Origin: Lithobates sylvaticus
Taxonomy: Eukaryota > Chordata > Amphibia > Anura > Ranidae
Assembly (NCBI GenBank): GCA_028564925.1
Contig: CM053031.1
Coordinates: forward strand, 166,087,084 to 166,151,083
Length of the DNA stretch: 64,000 nucleotides
Reading direction: 5' to 3'
Below are positions 1 to 12,450 of this stretch, one piece after another. How positions within the stretch are numbered: the stretch's first letter is position 1; each line of letters opens with the position of its first letter. The translations under genes were made by a program, and so were the position numbers. The notes below the pieces were generated by a model. The model searched no databases. It was not told where the DNA came from and saw only the letters and a list, made by a program, of their open reading frames with translations.

Positions 1-281
1 TGGTTACTAGACGCTGGGCGGCCGCTAGCCTAGCAACCGCACAGTGTCAGAGAGAGAGAGAGTCAGACTAATGTTAACTAACGGCAGCGGCCGGCGGGCG
101 GCGGCGGACGGGCGGAAGTCTGGTGGTCTGGTGGACAGTGGTGGGCACTGGGCAGTCAGTCACTGTGTTTTTTTTTTCATTCCGGGACACTGTATTGTCC
201 CGGAATGAAGCTCGCCGGGACACGGGACATTAAACTTAAATCCGGGACAATCCCGGGCAATCCGGGACACGTGGGCACCCT
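1..281. repeat. Probable end of a DNA transposon with CCGGGACA subterminal repeats
   Basis: The first 170 bases are G+C rich. From about 180 to 270 the octamer CCGGGACA or its complement TGTCCCGG recurs at short spacing in both orientations, for example near 183, 196, 214, 242 and 265. The block stops near the motif GTGGGCACCCTA at about 270-281, and the sequence after it is ordinary AT-rich DNA. Clustered short repeats next to a sharp edge are usual for the ends of hAT-like and similar DNA elements. The other end would lie outside the window, so class and extent are inference. Confidence 0.35.
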
Positions 282-1043
282 ACCTCCATCTGCTGAAATC
301 TGTCTGAATGCAACACTACTTTCCGAGATGTGAGTGGATATTGTTTTTATTAATAAATGTCTATATGATACGTACTCAGAGGCGCCCCTTTCCTTGTCTT
401 TTCCCTCTAGCTTTTATTGGACCTGGCTTCAGGCCTCTTCGGTGGCAGCCCTGACGACTCCACATGCCCTGCTGTGTATATCATACATACACATCCAGCC
501 GCTACATAAACCCTCCCCTCCCCCCCTACCCCCCATCCCCTCCCTTACCTGGACTATTGGGAACCTCTGCATATAAACGAGGTACTGTGACTATGCGCCT
601 ATCTTACTGGTTGTTGAACTCTGAAGTCGACAAACTAATGTACAGAATTGAAAAAGGAAATCTGAGGCGGCAATCATCTCAAATTGTACATGTAAATGTA
701 ACAGTGCCCTCTGAATGTGTGGACTTTAGTGCAACAACATGTCCAAAAAGCCTTGTGATATAAAAACACTATATAAAAAAATATTTTCAAACCAAGGGGC
801 CCTATATATAGCATGCGGGTTGACCCAATTTCCAGGATAGCTGCCAACCACATGCGGTGAAAATTGCCTAGCTGGGTATGTAGCAAACTAAACCTCACTT
901 TAATCTTCCATTTATTCTTATCTTTTTATCATTATTATTATTATTATTAATAATATTATTAGTTGTCCTTTCCATGGCAGTGGCTGTTTAGCTGTGACAT
1001 CAGTCCTGTCACTTTTGTAAGCTCTTTTTAGTCCATCTTTGGT
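282..1043. other. AT-rich sequence without a recognisable gene
   Basis: No reading frame here resembles a known protein. The stretch holds a C-rich tract at 508-545, a short dispersed repeat at 692-772 (listed separately) and an ATT/TTA microsatellite at about 930-960. It ends at the left target duplication of the hAT element. Confidence 0.6.
692..772 (-). repeat. Short dispersed repeat, also at 13912-13990
   Basis: Read on the minus strand this segment contains AAGGCTTTTTGGACAT, then TGCACTAAAGTC, then CAGAGGGCACTGTTACATT. The same three blocks occur in the same order on the plus strand at about 13912-13990, and the last two recur near 23780. The similarity fades on both sides, so this is a fragment of an interspersed repeat. 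I cannot name the family. Confidence 0.5.
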
Positions 1044-1349
1044 GTGAACACTAGAGTTGAGCGGATACCTGGATGTTCGGGTTCGGCGGATTCGGCCGAA
1101 CTTTAAAAAAAAGTTTGGGTTCGGGACCGAACTTGACCCAAACTTGACCCTGAACTCCGAACCCCATTGAAGTCAATGGGGACCCGAACTTTTAAAGACT
1201 AAAATGGATGTAAAAAAGTAATGGAAAGGGCTAGAGGGCTGCAAATGGCAACAAAATGTTGTTAAGAGCATGGCAAGTGCTCTGCAAACAAATGTGGATA
1301 GGGAAATAACTTAAAATAACATAAAAAAAATAAAAAATAAAAATAATAT

Positions 1350-1417
1350 GCTGGAGGGCCCCTTCTCAGCAGAAGAGGTACAGGAAGTCATTAAGAACCT
1401 CAGAAACTCAACGGCTT
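1350..1417 (+). repeat. L1-clade reverse transcriptase fragment inside the hAT element
   Basis: The plus strand translates to EGPFSAEEVQEVIKNLRNST. This matches the pattern at the start of L1 reverse transcriptases (ITEEEI..AI..L), just before the usual PGPDG motif. Low-complexity A-rich sequence precedes it. It is too short to place in a subfamily, and the call is inference from pattern. Confidence 0.35.
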
Positions 1418-1517
1418 GATGCCACACATATGGTGGGATATCTTATCCATTAAAATTATTTAATTTAATGGATAAGATAGTGGGAAAATAAAATACTTGG
1501 AAATAAAAAAAATAAAT

Positions 1518-3861
1518 TTAATCTTGACCTAGGAGGACGAGGTCCATATGGAGTAGGAGGTTGAGGTGGCGGTGGATGTGGCGGTGTAGGTGGAAGCTGG
1601 CCATGGTGGAGTACCCGAAACAGCGCAACAAGGCACACAGGTCTCGCATGGAGGCCCAGTTATTGGCGGTGAAGTGGTGCTGTTCCGCAGAGCGACTCAC
1701 GCGTGCGTGCTGCAGCTGAAACTCCACTATTGCCTGCTGCTGCTCGCACAGTCTGGCCAGCATGTGCAAGGTGGAGTTCCACCTTGTGGGCACGTCACAT
1801 ATGAGACGGTGAGCGGGAAGGCCGAAGTTACGCTGCAGCGATGACAGGCGAGCAGCAGCAGGATGAGAACACAGAAAGTGCGCACAGACGACTTGCACTT
1901 TCTGCAGCAGCTCTGGCATATCGGGTAATTTTTAAGGAACCTCTGGACCACCGAGTTCAGCACATGCGCCAGGCAAGGGATGTGCGACAAACCGGCTAGG
2001 CCCAGAGCTGCTACGAGATTTCGCCCATTATCGCACACCACCAGGCCGGGCTTAAGGCTCACTGCCACCAACCACTCATCGGTCTGTTGTTCCATGTCCC
2101 TCCAAAACTCCTGCGCGGTGTGGGGTTTTTCCCCCAAACAGGAAAGTTTTAAAATGGCCTGCTGTCGTTTACCCCAGGCTGTGCTGAAGTTGGTGGTGAA
2201 GGTGTTACACTGACCGGAGGAGGAAGAGGTAGAGGATGAGGAGGCGGAGTAGGAGGAGTTAGCAACAGGAGGCAAACTGAAGCGCCCTGCAATCCTCTGT
2301 GGTGGAAGGACATGCGCCAAACTGCTATCCACCTCAGGCCCAGCCACCACTACATTTACCCAGTGTGCTGTTAGGGAGATATAACGTCCCTGACCATGCT
2401 TACTGGTCCACGCATCCGTAGTTAGGTGGACCTTGCCACAGATGGCGTTGCGCAGTGCACACCTGATTTTGTCCTCCACTTGGTTGTGCAGGGAAGGAAT
2501 AGCTCGCCTGGAAATGTAGTGGCGGCTGGGCACTACGTACTGTGGGACAGCCAATGCCATCAGCCTTTTTTAAACTCTGCGTCTCCACCAGACGGAATGA
2601 CAGCATTTCAAACGTGACAAATTTTGAAATGCTGGCATTCAGGGCCAGGGATCGCGGGTGGCTAGGGGGATACTTCCTCTTCCGCTCCAGTGTTTGGGAG
2701 ATAGAGACCTGAACGCTTCCATGGGACATTGTGGAGATGGTTGGTGACCCAGGTGGTAGTGTTGCTGGCAGATCCTCTGTTTGCGGGTTGGCAGGTACCG
2801 CTGTCACTACAGAGGTGGATGAAGAGGCCGAGACTGCAGCAGAAGAGGAAGCAGGAGGAGCCAGAGACCTTTCTTGGTTTTTGAGGTGTCTACTCCACTG
2901 CATCTCGTGCTTTGCACTTAGATGCCTGGTCATGCAGGTTGTGCTCAGGTTGAAAATGTTTATGCCTCGCTTCAGGCTTGTGTCTTGTCATCAGCACATT
3001 GTCTGAAGAACTGCCACGCTAGGGAACTCCTTGGACCTGGCTTTGGTGTGCTCGGTCCCTTGCTGCATTGGGCAGTAGCAGACATACTGTCTAGGGGACG
3101 GACGCTCCGCTTTTGCACCCTGCTCCCTCTTCTGCTGTGCTGGTGGCTCTGTGTCACAACCGCCTCTTCCTCCTAACTACACTGGTCACCTGCATGACGT
3201 TGATTCCATGTGGGGTCAAGGACCTCATCATCCTCCACATCATCTTCCACCCAGTCTTCACCCCTGCCCTCCTTGTCGGTCTGCACAATGGCGAAAGCAG
3301 TAGCAGTTGGCACCTGTGTTTTGTCATCATCTGAGATGTGCTCCCATGTACTCATCATGAAACATAAGTGGTTGGGCATTGGTGCACACAATCTCTTCAC
3401 CTTCTGGGGCAGGGCTAGGTGGATGGCCCTGGGAAACACTGCTAACAGAGTCATCAAAAATCAGAAGAGACTGCTGCATGATTTGGGGCTCAGACTGCTT
3501 GGCTGATTTGCAAGGGGGTGAGGTGAAAGACTGATGGACATCAGCTGCAGGTGCCAACTCTGAACTTTCATCAGGAGACTGGGAGGGAGACAATGTGAAG
3601 GAACCGGAGGCATTGTCAGCAACCCAATCTACTATCGCCTGTACTTGTCCTGGCCTCAACATTCGTACAGCCTCATTAGGCTTGCCAAAATACCGCTGCA
3701 GGCTCTGTTGCCTACTTGCACCTGAGGAAGGTGTTTCACTTGTGCGTGTAGCTGGCACAGATCGACCACGTCCTCTCCCTGCAACAGGAGCTCCACCAGC
3801 AGCACCACGACCGGGGCCACGTCCTTTTTTTGACGATCTGCTCCTATTTTCAAAATTTATG
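1518..3861 (-). pseudogene. hAT transposase (BED-finger, ZBED4-like), broken
   Basis: The transposase would bind the element ends and catalyse cut-and-paste transposition in the nucleus. Read from right to left, the frames give a basic, AT-hook-like GRGRGRS stretch near 3775. Next come SLQRYFGKPNEAVRML near 3690 and a BED zinc-finger remnant with HLSAKH near 2920. The catalytic domain follows with LTTDAWTSKHGQGRYISLT, VVCDNGRNLVAAL and CLAHVLNSVVQRFL (2420-1950), then VPTRWNSTLHMLARLCEQQ near 1790. These blocks are typical of hAT-Ac transposases. The parts lie in several different frames (3327-3758, 2400-2933, 1727-2560, 1518-1919), so frameshifts and stops have ended its function. The hAT C-terminal dimerisation block is not seen; the 1052-1517 stretch has low-complexity and LINE-derived sequence instead. 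There is no sign of host domestication. Confidence 0.8.
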
Positions 3862-4739
3862 ATCTTGCCCTAAATGGGTGTTTTTGCAATAGCAGAATAC
3901 ACCCAGAGTATGTACAGCGTGTAGCTCAAAAACTGCAAAACTGCAGAAAATGCTATGAAAAAAATTTTTTTCACTCAGATTTTTTTTTTGGAATGGCACA
4001 ATTGAAGAAAAATAGATTGATTGAATATGTCACACACTCCTGCAAACATGCAGAAAACACTGCAAAATTAATTTTTTTTTGCAATGTTTTTGCAATAGCA
4101 GAATACACTCAGAGTATGGTGTATCTCACAGTAACATATGCAGTGCTGGTGCACTGAGCTTGCAGATAAAAGTTTCTTAAGTTTTAAAAGGTCTTAGAAT
4201 TGATTTCTGAATCTGGATAATTCTTTCTCCCTCAAAGCAGACAGACACAGGAACCTTGCCCTACACTCTATAGCTATATAGATCGCTGACTAATTAGAAG
4301 ATATTTCATGAATGTGGACTGACTCCTATCATGTAATTCTCTCCCTCACAGCAACAGCAGCCAGGAACCTGTCTAAAGCAGAGTGACGTGCTGTGCTGTG
4401 TGCCTCTAGCTTATATAGAGGCTGGGTCACATGCTGCACTGACCAATGACAGCCATGCCATTAGTAGGCATGGCTGTGATGGCTTCTAAGGGCACACTAG
4501 TGAAACTAACGTGGATTGGCTGCCCAGCAGCTTTTAAAAAGACGACAATACATCGCCGAACAATGGACCCGAACCTGAACACACAGCCAATTGTTTGGGT
4601 TCCGGTCCGGGATCCAGACACCCAAAAGTCCGGTACGGACCCAAACTTTACAGTTCAGTTTCACTCAACCCTAGTAAACATGTATTATGTAAGTGCCACT
4701 TACCTGGTAGGAGTCTGATGTGATGAGGTCGGCCTCCCT

Positions 4740-6760
4740 TGTATCTCAACTAATTCAAATGCTACTGCATTCATTTTCTTCTTGACAGGAAAAGGACCCA
4801 AGAATTTAGGGCCAAGTTTCTTCAAGGGACAGTTTAGCCTTAAATTAGCTGTGGACAGCCAGACCTTATCTTCCGGTTTCAGGTTCAGGTTGCCTCTTCT
4901 TTTCTTATCAAAAAATTTCTTGTTGCTTGCCTGAGCTTTATTGATTGTATTTTGTAACAATTGATTATTGGTAGAAAGGAAGCTTAACCAGTACGGCAGG
5001 TACGGAGGATTCAACAGACACCTCGGGCAAGAAGGAGGGATGGAACCCATAATTGGCAAAGAAGGGTGATTGTTTGGTTGCTGAGTGAATAGAGTTATTG
5101 TAAGAAAATTCTGCAAGTGGAAGAAGTGGCAGACAATCGCCTTGTGCGAAGGAAGAAAAGCACCGCAGGTATTGTTCAAGGGTTTGGTTTGTTCGTTCGG
5201 TTTGGCCATTTGTTTGTGGATGATATGCGGAAGACAGACGGAGTTCAATGTTCAGTGCCTTGCATAAAGCCTTCCAAAATCTAGATGTAAGTTGTACACC
5301 TTTGTCGGAGATGATGCTGTCTGGGTTGCCATGCAGCCTAACAACTTCTTTAATGAAAACCGAGGCAGTCTCGGTGGCAGAAGGGGTTCTTAGTAAGGAT
5401 ATAAAATGGGCCATCTTGGTTAGTCGGTCGACAACAACAAAAATGGTGGTGAAATCTTCAGATGGATGAAGCTCTACAATGAAATCCATGGAGATCATAC
5501 TCCATGGTTTCTTAGGTATAGGGAGGGATTCCAAAAGTCCCCAGGTCTTGGCTTTGTCCGACTTGCTGCGAAGACATGTTGTACAGGAATTTACGTATTT
5601 CTTACAGTCCTGCATTAGGTCTGGCCACCAGAAGGTGCGGGAGATTAAGTCAGCAGTCTTAGTGATTCCAAGGGGCCCTGCAAGTGGGTGATCATGGCAA
5701 CGTCATTATGTTCCTTATGAAAGAAAAGATTATTCCTCAGTTGAAGAGCCAGGTCCTGGGAAGGAGGTCGGTTTACTAGATCTGCCTTTATTTGTGACAC
5801 CAGATCTGCCTGGAGAAATAGAACATTTTTAGCCAGGAGGATGGTATCTGGTTCCATGGAAATTACAGGGCTGTTGAACATGCGAGATAAGGCATCCGGT
5901 TTGCCGTTCTTTGAGCCGGGGCGGTAGGTGATATGGAACATAAAACGTGAGAAAAACAGTGCCCACCTTGCTTGTCGTGGCCTTAATCATTTAGCTGTCC
6001 TTAAATATTCTAATTTTTTGTGATCCGTGAAGATGAGGATCGGGTGAGATGCTCCCTCCAAAAGGTAGCGCCATTCTTCGAGAGCAGCTTTGATGGCTAG
6101 TAGCTCTCGGTCTCCGACGTCATAATTCCTTTCTGAAGGATTCAGTTTCTTTGAGAAGAAAGTCACTGGATACAGTAAAGACTTGGGACCTTGACATTGG
6201 GATAATATAGCTGCGACCGCATTCTCAGAGGCATCGACCTCCAACACATAAGCCAGGGATGGATCTGGGTGCTTCAGGATGGGGGCAGAAGTGAATAAAG
6301 CCTTCAGTTGTTCTAAAGCCTCCTGAGCTTCTGGAGTCCAGCAGAAGGGAACATGTTGTTTCCGGAGATAGTGGGCCCAGGAAAGCAGTTCATTAGATAA
6401 CAGGGTAATGATGCACCCCACCTTGATGTCCTCTGAAGAAAAGGTCCGGGGTAGCAGAGAGAAGTATAGTTCGCAAGAATTCCGGAAGGTACGAAACTTT
6501 CTACGGTCCCCAAAAAATAGAAATAGGCACTCTGGGTTCTGGATGGGGAGCAGCCTCCTGGATAAACCTGGGCTCTGTTTGGGCAGAAGAATCTGTGACT
6601 GCAGAGAAAACGGGCCGATTTTCATCTTGTGCGAAAGTCGCTCTTCTATGTGACTTAGATTCTTCTGTAGTCCTTGCACTGTACATGTGAGTGCAGAGAT
6701 TGACCTGAAAATGTCCATTGGTGGGGAGACCTCCCTTTCAGACTCCATCCATGGCTGACT
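4740..6760 (-). pseudogene. Gypsy gag and pol remains (RNase H, integrase)
   Basis: Reading leftwards, a gag-like stretch follows the LTR ([18 protein letters not shown] near 6715). Next is an RNase H-type domain of the gypsy kind with [16 protein letters not shown] and [18 protein letters not shown] near 6250-6120 and [10 protein letters not shown] near 6020. The integrase follows at 5615-4965 with the CTTCLRSK part of the zinc finger, MDFIVELHPSEDF, IISDKGVQLTSRFWKAL and HPQTNGQTERTNQTLEQYL. Its C-terminal end, with KLGPKFLGPFPV, lies near 4800. Domain order and motifs are those of the Ty3/gypsy (Metaviridae) pol. It is a fossil with several breaks and is not expected to be expressed. Confidence 0.8.
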
Positions 6761-6765
6761 GGTAC

Positions 6766-7475
6766 TGTCACGTACCTGGTAGGAGTCTGATATGATGAGG
6801 TCGGCCCCCTTGTATCTCCGACCCAAGCTCCACTGAATGTGGAACAGGTGGTAGCTAGGGTTTGGAGGAACATGAGTGCCTGGGTAAGTTGTTTGCAGAA
6901 CTTGCAGTGAAGACTGTAGGGAAGACGGATCTGGCAGGACAACAGGCAGAAGTCTGAGATGACATTCAGTGGATCTGCTGATGTTAAGGCGGCACTCCAA
7001 CCGATGTGCAAGTTCAGGTATCGTGTCCGGTCAGAACTTCCTGAAGACTGGAGACGCAAGGATAGCCGGGTTCGGTAACAAGCCGGCAATGAGTTACAAG
7101 GCATCAGGCAGGAGCAGAGACAGATCCGGCCAGGATCAGGAAACCAGAAGTCACAGGAAGCAGAGTCCAAAGAGAGAGACAGGGCAAGCTGGGGTCAACA
7201 ACGGGTTTCAAGCAGGTTCTCAGGCAGAGTACAGAGGATCAGGACAAGCTGAAGACCAGTCAGCACTTGTTTGTGGGCAGAGCACCCTTTAAATAGCCCG
7301 TCTGGCATGAATTGCGGTTAGGGACGCGCTCCCGCATGTGCGCGCCGTTGCGCGCACGCATGCGCAACGGCGGTTCCAGAAGCCTGTTGTAGTCTGTGCG
7401 CGCGCCCATGCGCGTTAGCGCTTCCGAAGGTTTGTTGTTGTATGTGCGTGCGCGCATGCGCACGAGTGTGCACAA
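6766..7475 (-). repeat. Gypsy 5' LTR-like sequence
   Basis: The region begins with TGTCACGTACCTGG and carries the CAGG/AGGCAG-rich text common in vertebrate gypsy LTRs. On the minus strand it has a TATA-like CTATTTAAAGGG near 7290. A G+C-rich tract of alternating GCGCGC and TGCGCATGCG follows (about 7323-7480), where the promoter-proximal U3 would be. LTR limits were set from the left TG and the end of the CG-rich tract; the right limit is uncertain. Confidence 0.55.
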
Positions 7476-7884
7476 TGCGCAAATTAATAGTTTTCTTAAA
7501 TACGTTTTACTGTTATTTTAATGGGGCTTGTCACTCTCAGAGATACTTTCATATAATTTAAAATAATATAAGGTATTATTATTTATGCCTATTCCCCTTT
7601 GACAGCATTATTGTCACATCGGTCTGGTCCCGCCCCCTATCGGTGACCTCAGTGGTCCAGGCACCATGGGCTCGTGAGAAATCCTCCACAGTGACACCTA
7701 TTGGCAGCAGCATTATCTACTGTATATTGATATTTTTATACCGGGTGAATGGTGACTGTTTGCACGCTTTAGATGTATTGTGCTAAGTCAGTGTGTTTTT
7801 TCATTATAATGGTGTACCATTGATCTCACCATATCTGTATACAGTTATTTGATATTTATTATGTTCACTTTGCAGAAAATTTTA
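7476..7884. other. Unassigned AT-rich stretch
   Basis: I see no gene or diagnostic repeat ends here. The sequence lies between the gypsy LTR-like region and the 3' end of L1-A. Confidence 0.5.
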
Positions 7885-8266
7885 TTTATTTTTTTCAAAA
7901 TATTTTTATTGAACTTTTCAAGTTACAAGTTATGCGGTACATCAAAACATTTCAATTGACTGTAAGCATCAGAAACCAGACATATAAGTATGAAATGACA
8001 TGAGTCAAAACGTGACTAAAAATTAAAGTAAAGGCATTGAAAACGTGACTAAACTTACAATCTGTAATGTCGAATATGAGAATTTGTTTCAGAAAAGAAC
8101 ATAGTTGAGGAATTATCTTGGTAGATGGTGATAGGTGAGAAGATAGGAAGGCGAGGGAGGAAGGAGAGGGGGTGAGGAAGAAGGGTAGGGAGCAAGGAGG
8201 GAGAGAGAGAGGGAAGAGAGCAAGGGAAGAGAGCAGCAGGATCATTCAAGGGATAAAACTTAATCA

Positions 8267-11200
8267 TCAACGGTTATATTTGCCACGGTACCAAGTGGAC
8301 CAGGGGGACCAGAGTTGCCTAGTTTTGGAATGATTGTGAGTGTTACTCGCAAGAATGCTTTCATAGGTAAAGTGAGTTTGAACTAGGTTAACAACGTCTA
8401 CTCTAAGTGGGATGGTGTTCGTTTTCCAGTTTCTAGTGAGTAAGAGTTTCGTGGCTAAGAGGACATGTGTGACTACATGTCTATGAGCTGGAAGTAAGTC
8501 ATCAATAGAGAGGTTAAGAATGGCTAACTGTGGGGATAAGGTAATAGGGAAATGAAGAATTTCCTGTAGCATGGCTTGAATGTCATGCCAGAGCTTTCGT
8601 ATCAGGGGGCAGGACCATAGAATGTGCAATAAAGTTCCTGGGGGTGGCCACAGTTTCTCCAGCAGTCAGGCGAAGTGGGTTTGTGGAATTTGGCTATTCT
8701 GTGAGGAGTCATGTACCATCTCATAAGTGTTTTCTGTGTGAGTTCCCATAGTGAGGTGCAGGTAGTGGCTTTTAATACGGAGTTGAATGCGGAAATCCAT
8801 TGTTGGTCTGAGAATTGGAGTTGTAAGTCCAACTCCCAGTCCACAAGGGGTTTAAATTTGCAAAATACTTGCTTTTCCTGTAGGGTGGAATATATGATGG
8901 CAACTCCCTTAGAAGTGGGGTTATTAGAGAAGAAATATTCCCATAATTTGATGGGAAGGGTTCCTTCTATCGAGGAATATGCTGTGAGGCATTTTTGCAG
9001 TCTATGGTATGTTAAGAAATCTTTAGTGGGGGCTCCAAATTCAGCTTGTATTTGAAGGAAGGGCTTGTTGGTGATCATGGTGCGTAATTCCTGGGTGGAG
9101 GATATCTGGGTTGTAATCCAGTGTGGGATGTGTAGATCAGGGGTGAGGTGTTGTAGAGCATTAAGAGGAATGCAAATTGGTTTGGTCGGAAGGTGAGACC
9201 ATTTGGTGTGATGAAGTGTTTTCCATGCCTTGATGGAGGCCTGTATAGGGGGAGAATAGTGGTGTAAGAAGGGGGTGGGAGAAGTTGTCGTGCTAAGCAG
9301 CCAGTTAAGGAGATTTGGACCTGGTGTTTCCGCATTTTCAATAGATCCCCATAATGTAGTGGGTGTAGGAAGCATCCAGTCTTTTAATTGAGACAGAATT
9401 GTCGCTAAGTAGTAATCTCGTATATCAGTGTAACCCATCCCACCTCTGGTTCTGTGTTTGATAAGTTTAGCATGGTTACATCTAGATTTTTTTCTTTGCC
9501 AGACGTATTGGCTTAAGATGGATTGCAGGGATGCAAGGTATGAAGCTGAGAGTGGGATGGGCCGTACTCTAAAAGTGTAAAGAAGCTTTGGCAGTATCAT
9601 CATTTTAAATGCCGCCAGACGGCCGGCCCATGAGAATTCATATTTTACAAGCTTAGATGATTCAGTGAGTAGCATTTGTTTGGCTTCTGTGTAGTTAAGC
9701 GAGAAAAGGCTATTAGCGGATTTGGTCAGCGTGATTCCTAAGTATGGGATACCTTTGTCTGCCCAGGGGTAGGGGTAAATGTTGCGTAATACATTGCTCG
9801 TGATAGCATCCATACCCAAATCTAGAATGTAGGACTTGTTTTCATTAACCTTGTAGTATGAGACATCACTAAACCTCTGCAATAGGAGTTGTACCGAAGC
9901 CAGGGAGGAATGGGGGTTTGTGATCATCAAAATCACATCGTCCGCAAAGAGATTAATCTTGTGCTCTATCACCTATTTTGAAGCCAAAGATGGACTGGGC
10001 TTGACGGACATGTTCCGCCAGGGGTTCCATTACCAGGTTGAAAATGAATGGGGAGAGCGGGCAACCTTGGCGGGTGCCATTCGTGATGGAGAAAGGTTTG
10101 GAAAGCATTTCAGAGGTATACACCTGTGCGGAGGGAGAGGAGTACAAGGCCATTATGGCTGAGAGGATTGGACCTTGGAAACCAAATTTAGCCAAGGTGG
10201 CTTGGAGATATTGCCAATGGACTCTATCGAACGCCTTCTCTGCGTCCAAGGAGAGGAGCAGAGAAGGCGTTCGACTCGTCTCAGCTTTGTGGATAATGTT
10301 GACAATTCGCCGTGTGGCATCAGATGCCTGTCTGCCTTTGGTAAAGCCTGATTGATCATTATGGATCAATTGGGGCATAAATTTGAGCAATCTGTTAGCT
10401 ATTAATTTGGCGTATATTTTCGTATCCAAGTTTAGTAACGAGATGGGTCTGAAGTTTTGAGCATAAGTCGGTTCCTTACCTGGCTTCGGTAACGTGACAA
10501 CTAAAGGTTTGTGCATTTCGGGTGGGAGAGAGGAGGAAGAGGCAGCGTCATTGCATACTGTAGTCTAGAATGGCGCAAGAGTTAAGCTGAATTGTTTGTA
10601 GTAATTACTAGTAAGGCCATCAGGGCCGGGTGATTTATTGGACGGAAGGGTCTTAATTATTGTTTTAATTTCCTGGTCAGTGAACGGGGAATTGAGTGTG
10701 GCCAATTGGTCCTGAGATATCTTTGGCAGGTTAATTTCCTGAAGGAATGAATCTATGTCTTGGAGGGAAGGTTGGGTGACAGAGGCGTCATCTTTTAGAT
10801 TATACAGACTATTGTAGTAGTGACTAAATGCATCTGCAATGCTTTGGGGATCTAGCAGTTTCTGTTTGGTAGAGGGGTGAAATAGATGTGTAATTTTAGA
10901 TTTGGGATAATGGCCTTTGAGTCTATTTGCCATAAGTTTGCCTGCTTTATTGCCTGTAGAGTAGTGTTTTGCTTAAAAAAAAATGTGGGCCTTCTCATAG
11001 TATTGCAGGAGGTGTGATCTGAGTTCCAACCTGAGGGAGTCTAGTTTAGCTTTGGTCGTCAGGGTAGGAGAGGACTGGTTTAGGTGTTCTATTGATTTGA
11101 TTTCTAAGGTTAGTTGGTTTAGACGCTGTGATCTCTTTCTCCTCTCTCTGGCACTGAGTTGTATAAGGATCCCCGTAATGAATGCCTTGTGGGCATTCCA

Positions 11201-12037
11201 AAGAACAGTATTATCCTGAACAGAACCAACATTATTTTTAAAAAACTCCACTAAACATTCTTTAGTGTAGGAGGAATGGATCGTAGAAGCGATAATCGCT
11301 GCGTCGGCCCTCCAAAGCCGCGTTCGGAAATGTGCTGGGAAGTCTTCTAAGGTAATGGTGACTGGTGCGTGGTCCGACCATGTGATGGTGTCCAAGGTTG
11401 AGGAGGAGATTTTTGGCAAAGTCCATTTATCCACAAGGAAGTAGTCGATGCGGGTATAGGAATTATGTCAGGGGGAGAAGAACGAGTACTCCCTTTCTGT
11501 AGGGTGGTGACAACTCCAGACGTCGACCAGATCTTGAGATCTGATGAAGGATCCCATAGGGGAAGTCAGTCTTTTAGAGTCTGAGGATGAGTCAATGGAA
11601 CAGTCAGGCACTATATTGAAATCGCCACATATGATAAGCTGGCCCTTTTTAAATTTGTTGATTTTTTTCATAAGTTTGGAAAGGAAGTGAATTTGCCGTT
11701 TATTCGGAGCATAGAGGTTTACAATGGTATATCTGATGTTGTTCAAGTCACAATCAATGGCCAGGTATCTGCCTTCCGTGTCGTAGAGGCTGTCATGAAG
11801 GGTGAAGGAGCAGGTGTTTTTGACAGCTATCATAACTCCTCCTTTCTTATCAGGACCAGAGGCCTTAAAAATATGGGTGAACTGTTTGTGGGAGCAATTA
11901 GGTTCAGCACCATGTTTGAAATGCGTTTCTTGGACGCAGAGGACATCACAGTGGGAGACACAAGCTGTGCGCCACAGGGAGGTTCTCTTGGCTGGGTGGT
12001 TCAACCCCTTCACGTTAAGTGAGAGGAACTTAGGCAT
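8267..12037 (-). pseudogene. L1-A ORF2: endonuclease-reverse transcriptase, broken
   Basis: ORF2p nicks target DNA and reverse transcribes the element RNA at the nick. The start MPKFLSLNVKGLNHPAKR lies at 12037. The APE endonuclease shows CVQETHF, VNLYAPN, ICGDFNIVPD and further on SDHAPVTI (12037-11340). The reverse transcriptase shows SPGPDGLTSNYYKQF (near 10620), RPISLLNLDTKIYAK, LSLDAEKAFDRVHW, GTRQGCPLSPFIF and LFADDVILM (near 9945). The C-terminal part ends in a zinc-knuckle-like block, CWRNCGHPQ then ILWSCPLIRKLWHD, near 8600. In-frame stops lie near 11468, 10973 and 10565. The frame shifts near 9960 and again near 8615. Everything else is collinear, so this is a moderately young dead copy. 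Confidence 0.88.
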
Positions 12038-12450
12038 TGTGTAGATAAGGTGCGGTGGTTCAAGAAGAAAAGGAAGTACTCACAGTTACTGGTATAGCCG
12101 GATGAAGAGTGGAAGTGATTCAGTTTCTGGTATTCTGTGTAGAGTAGACGGTGGAAGTTCAGAGACAGGGGATCCTGTGCTCTCTGGGGTCAGGTATGCG
12201 GGAGAGAAAAGTGATTAGAAGAGTATAAGCAAACAGTACGGTAAGTTGGGGAGGGGGTAGATGGGGACCAGCAGTGTATCAGACAACTGCCAATCAAGAT
12301 CTGGGGATAAGTCCGTGGACTATCTGCAACGAGCAGGCACTGAGCGGATTGCGGTGATACAATTGCATTGGATCAGCACTAACCTTATATTCATTTGGTG
12401 AAGTTAGAGCGTTGCTGTTTATTGTATACCGGAGGGTTGGGAGTGGATGT
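12038..12450 (-). other. L1-A spacer between ORF1 and ORF2
   Basis: This is the roughly 0.4-kb region between the end of ORF1 and the start of ORF2 on the minus strand. It has no long frame of its own and no separate repeat that I can identify. Confidence 0.6.

Larger units (their letters stand above)
1052..4673 (-). mobile_element. hAT DNA transposon, near full length, decayed
   Basis: The ends are inverted repeats: TAGAGTTGAGCGG at 1052 and, on the other strand, TAGGGTTGAGTGA ending at 4673. The flanking octamers GTGAACAC (1044-1051) and GTAAACAT (4674-4681) differ by two transitions, which fits the 8-bp target duplication of the hAT superfamily after some ageing. Subterminal GTTCGGGTTCGGC and GACCCGAAC motifs appear near both ends. 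The coding part lies on the minus strand. A piece of L1 reverse transcriptase (1350-1417) sits inside the 3' part. The next element, a gypsy relict, begins only 12 bases beyond the right duplication. Confidence 0.85.
4694..7475 (-). mobile_element. Ty3/gypsy LTR retrotransposon relict
   Basis: This is a fossil element on the minus strand. Its 5' end, with the longer LTR-like sequence, lies at about 6766-7475, and its 3' end is near 4694. The same short end sequence, containing ACCTGGTAGGAGTCTGAT, appears in direct orientation at about 4700 and 6773, as expected for the ends of two LTRs. Gag-like, RNase H and integrase parts are recognisable between them. The element is clearly broken, with several breaks, and looks moderately old. 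The right edge is an estimate. Confidence 0.75.
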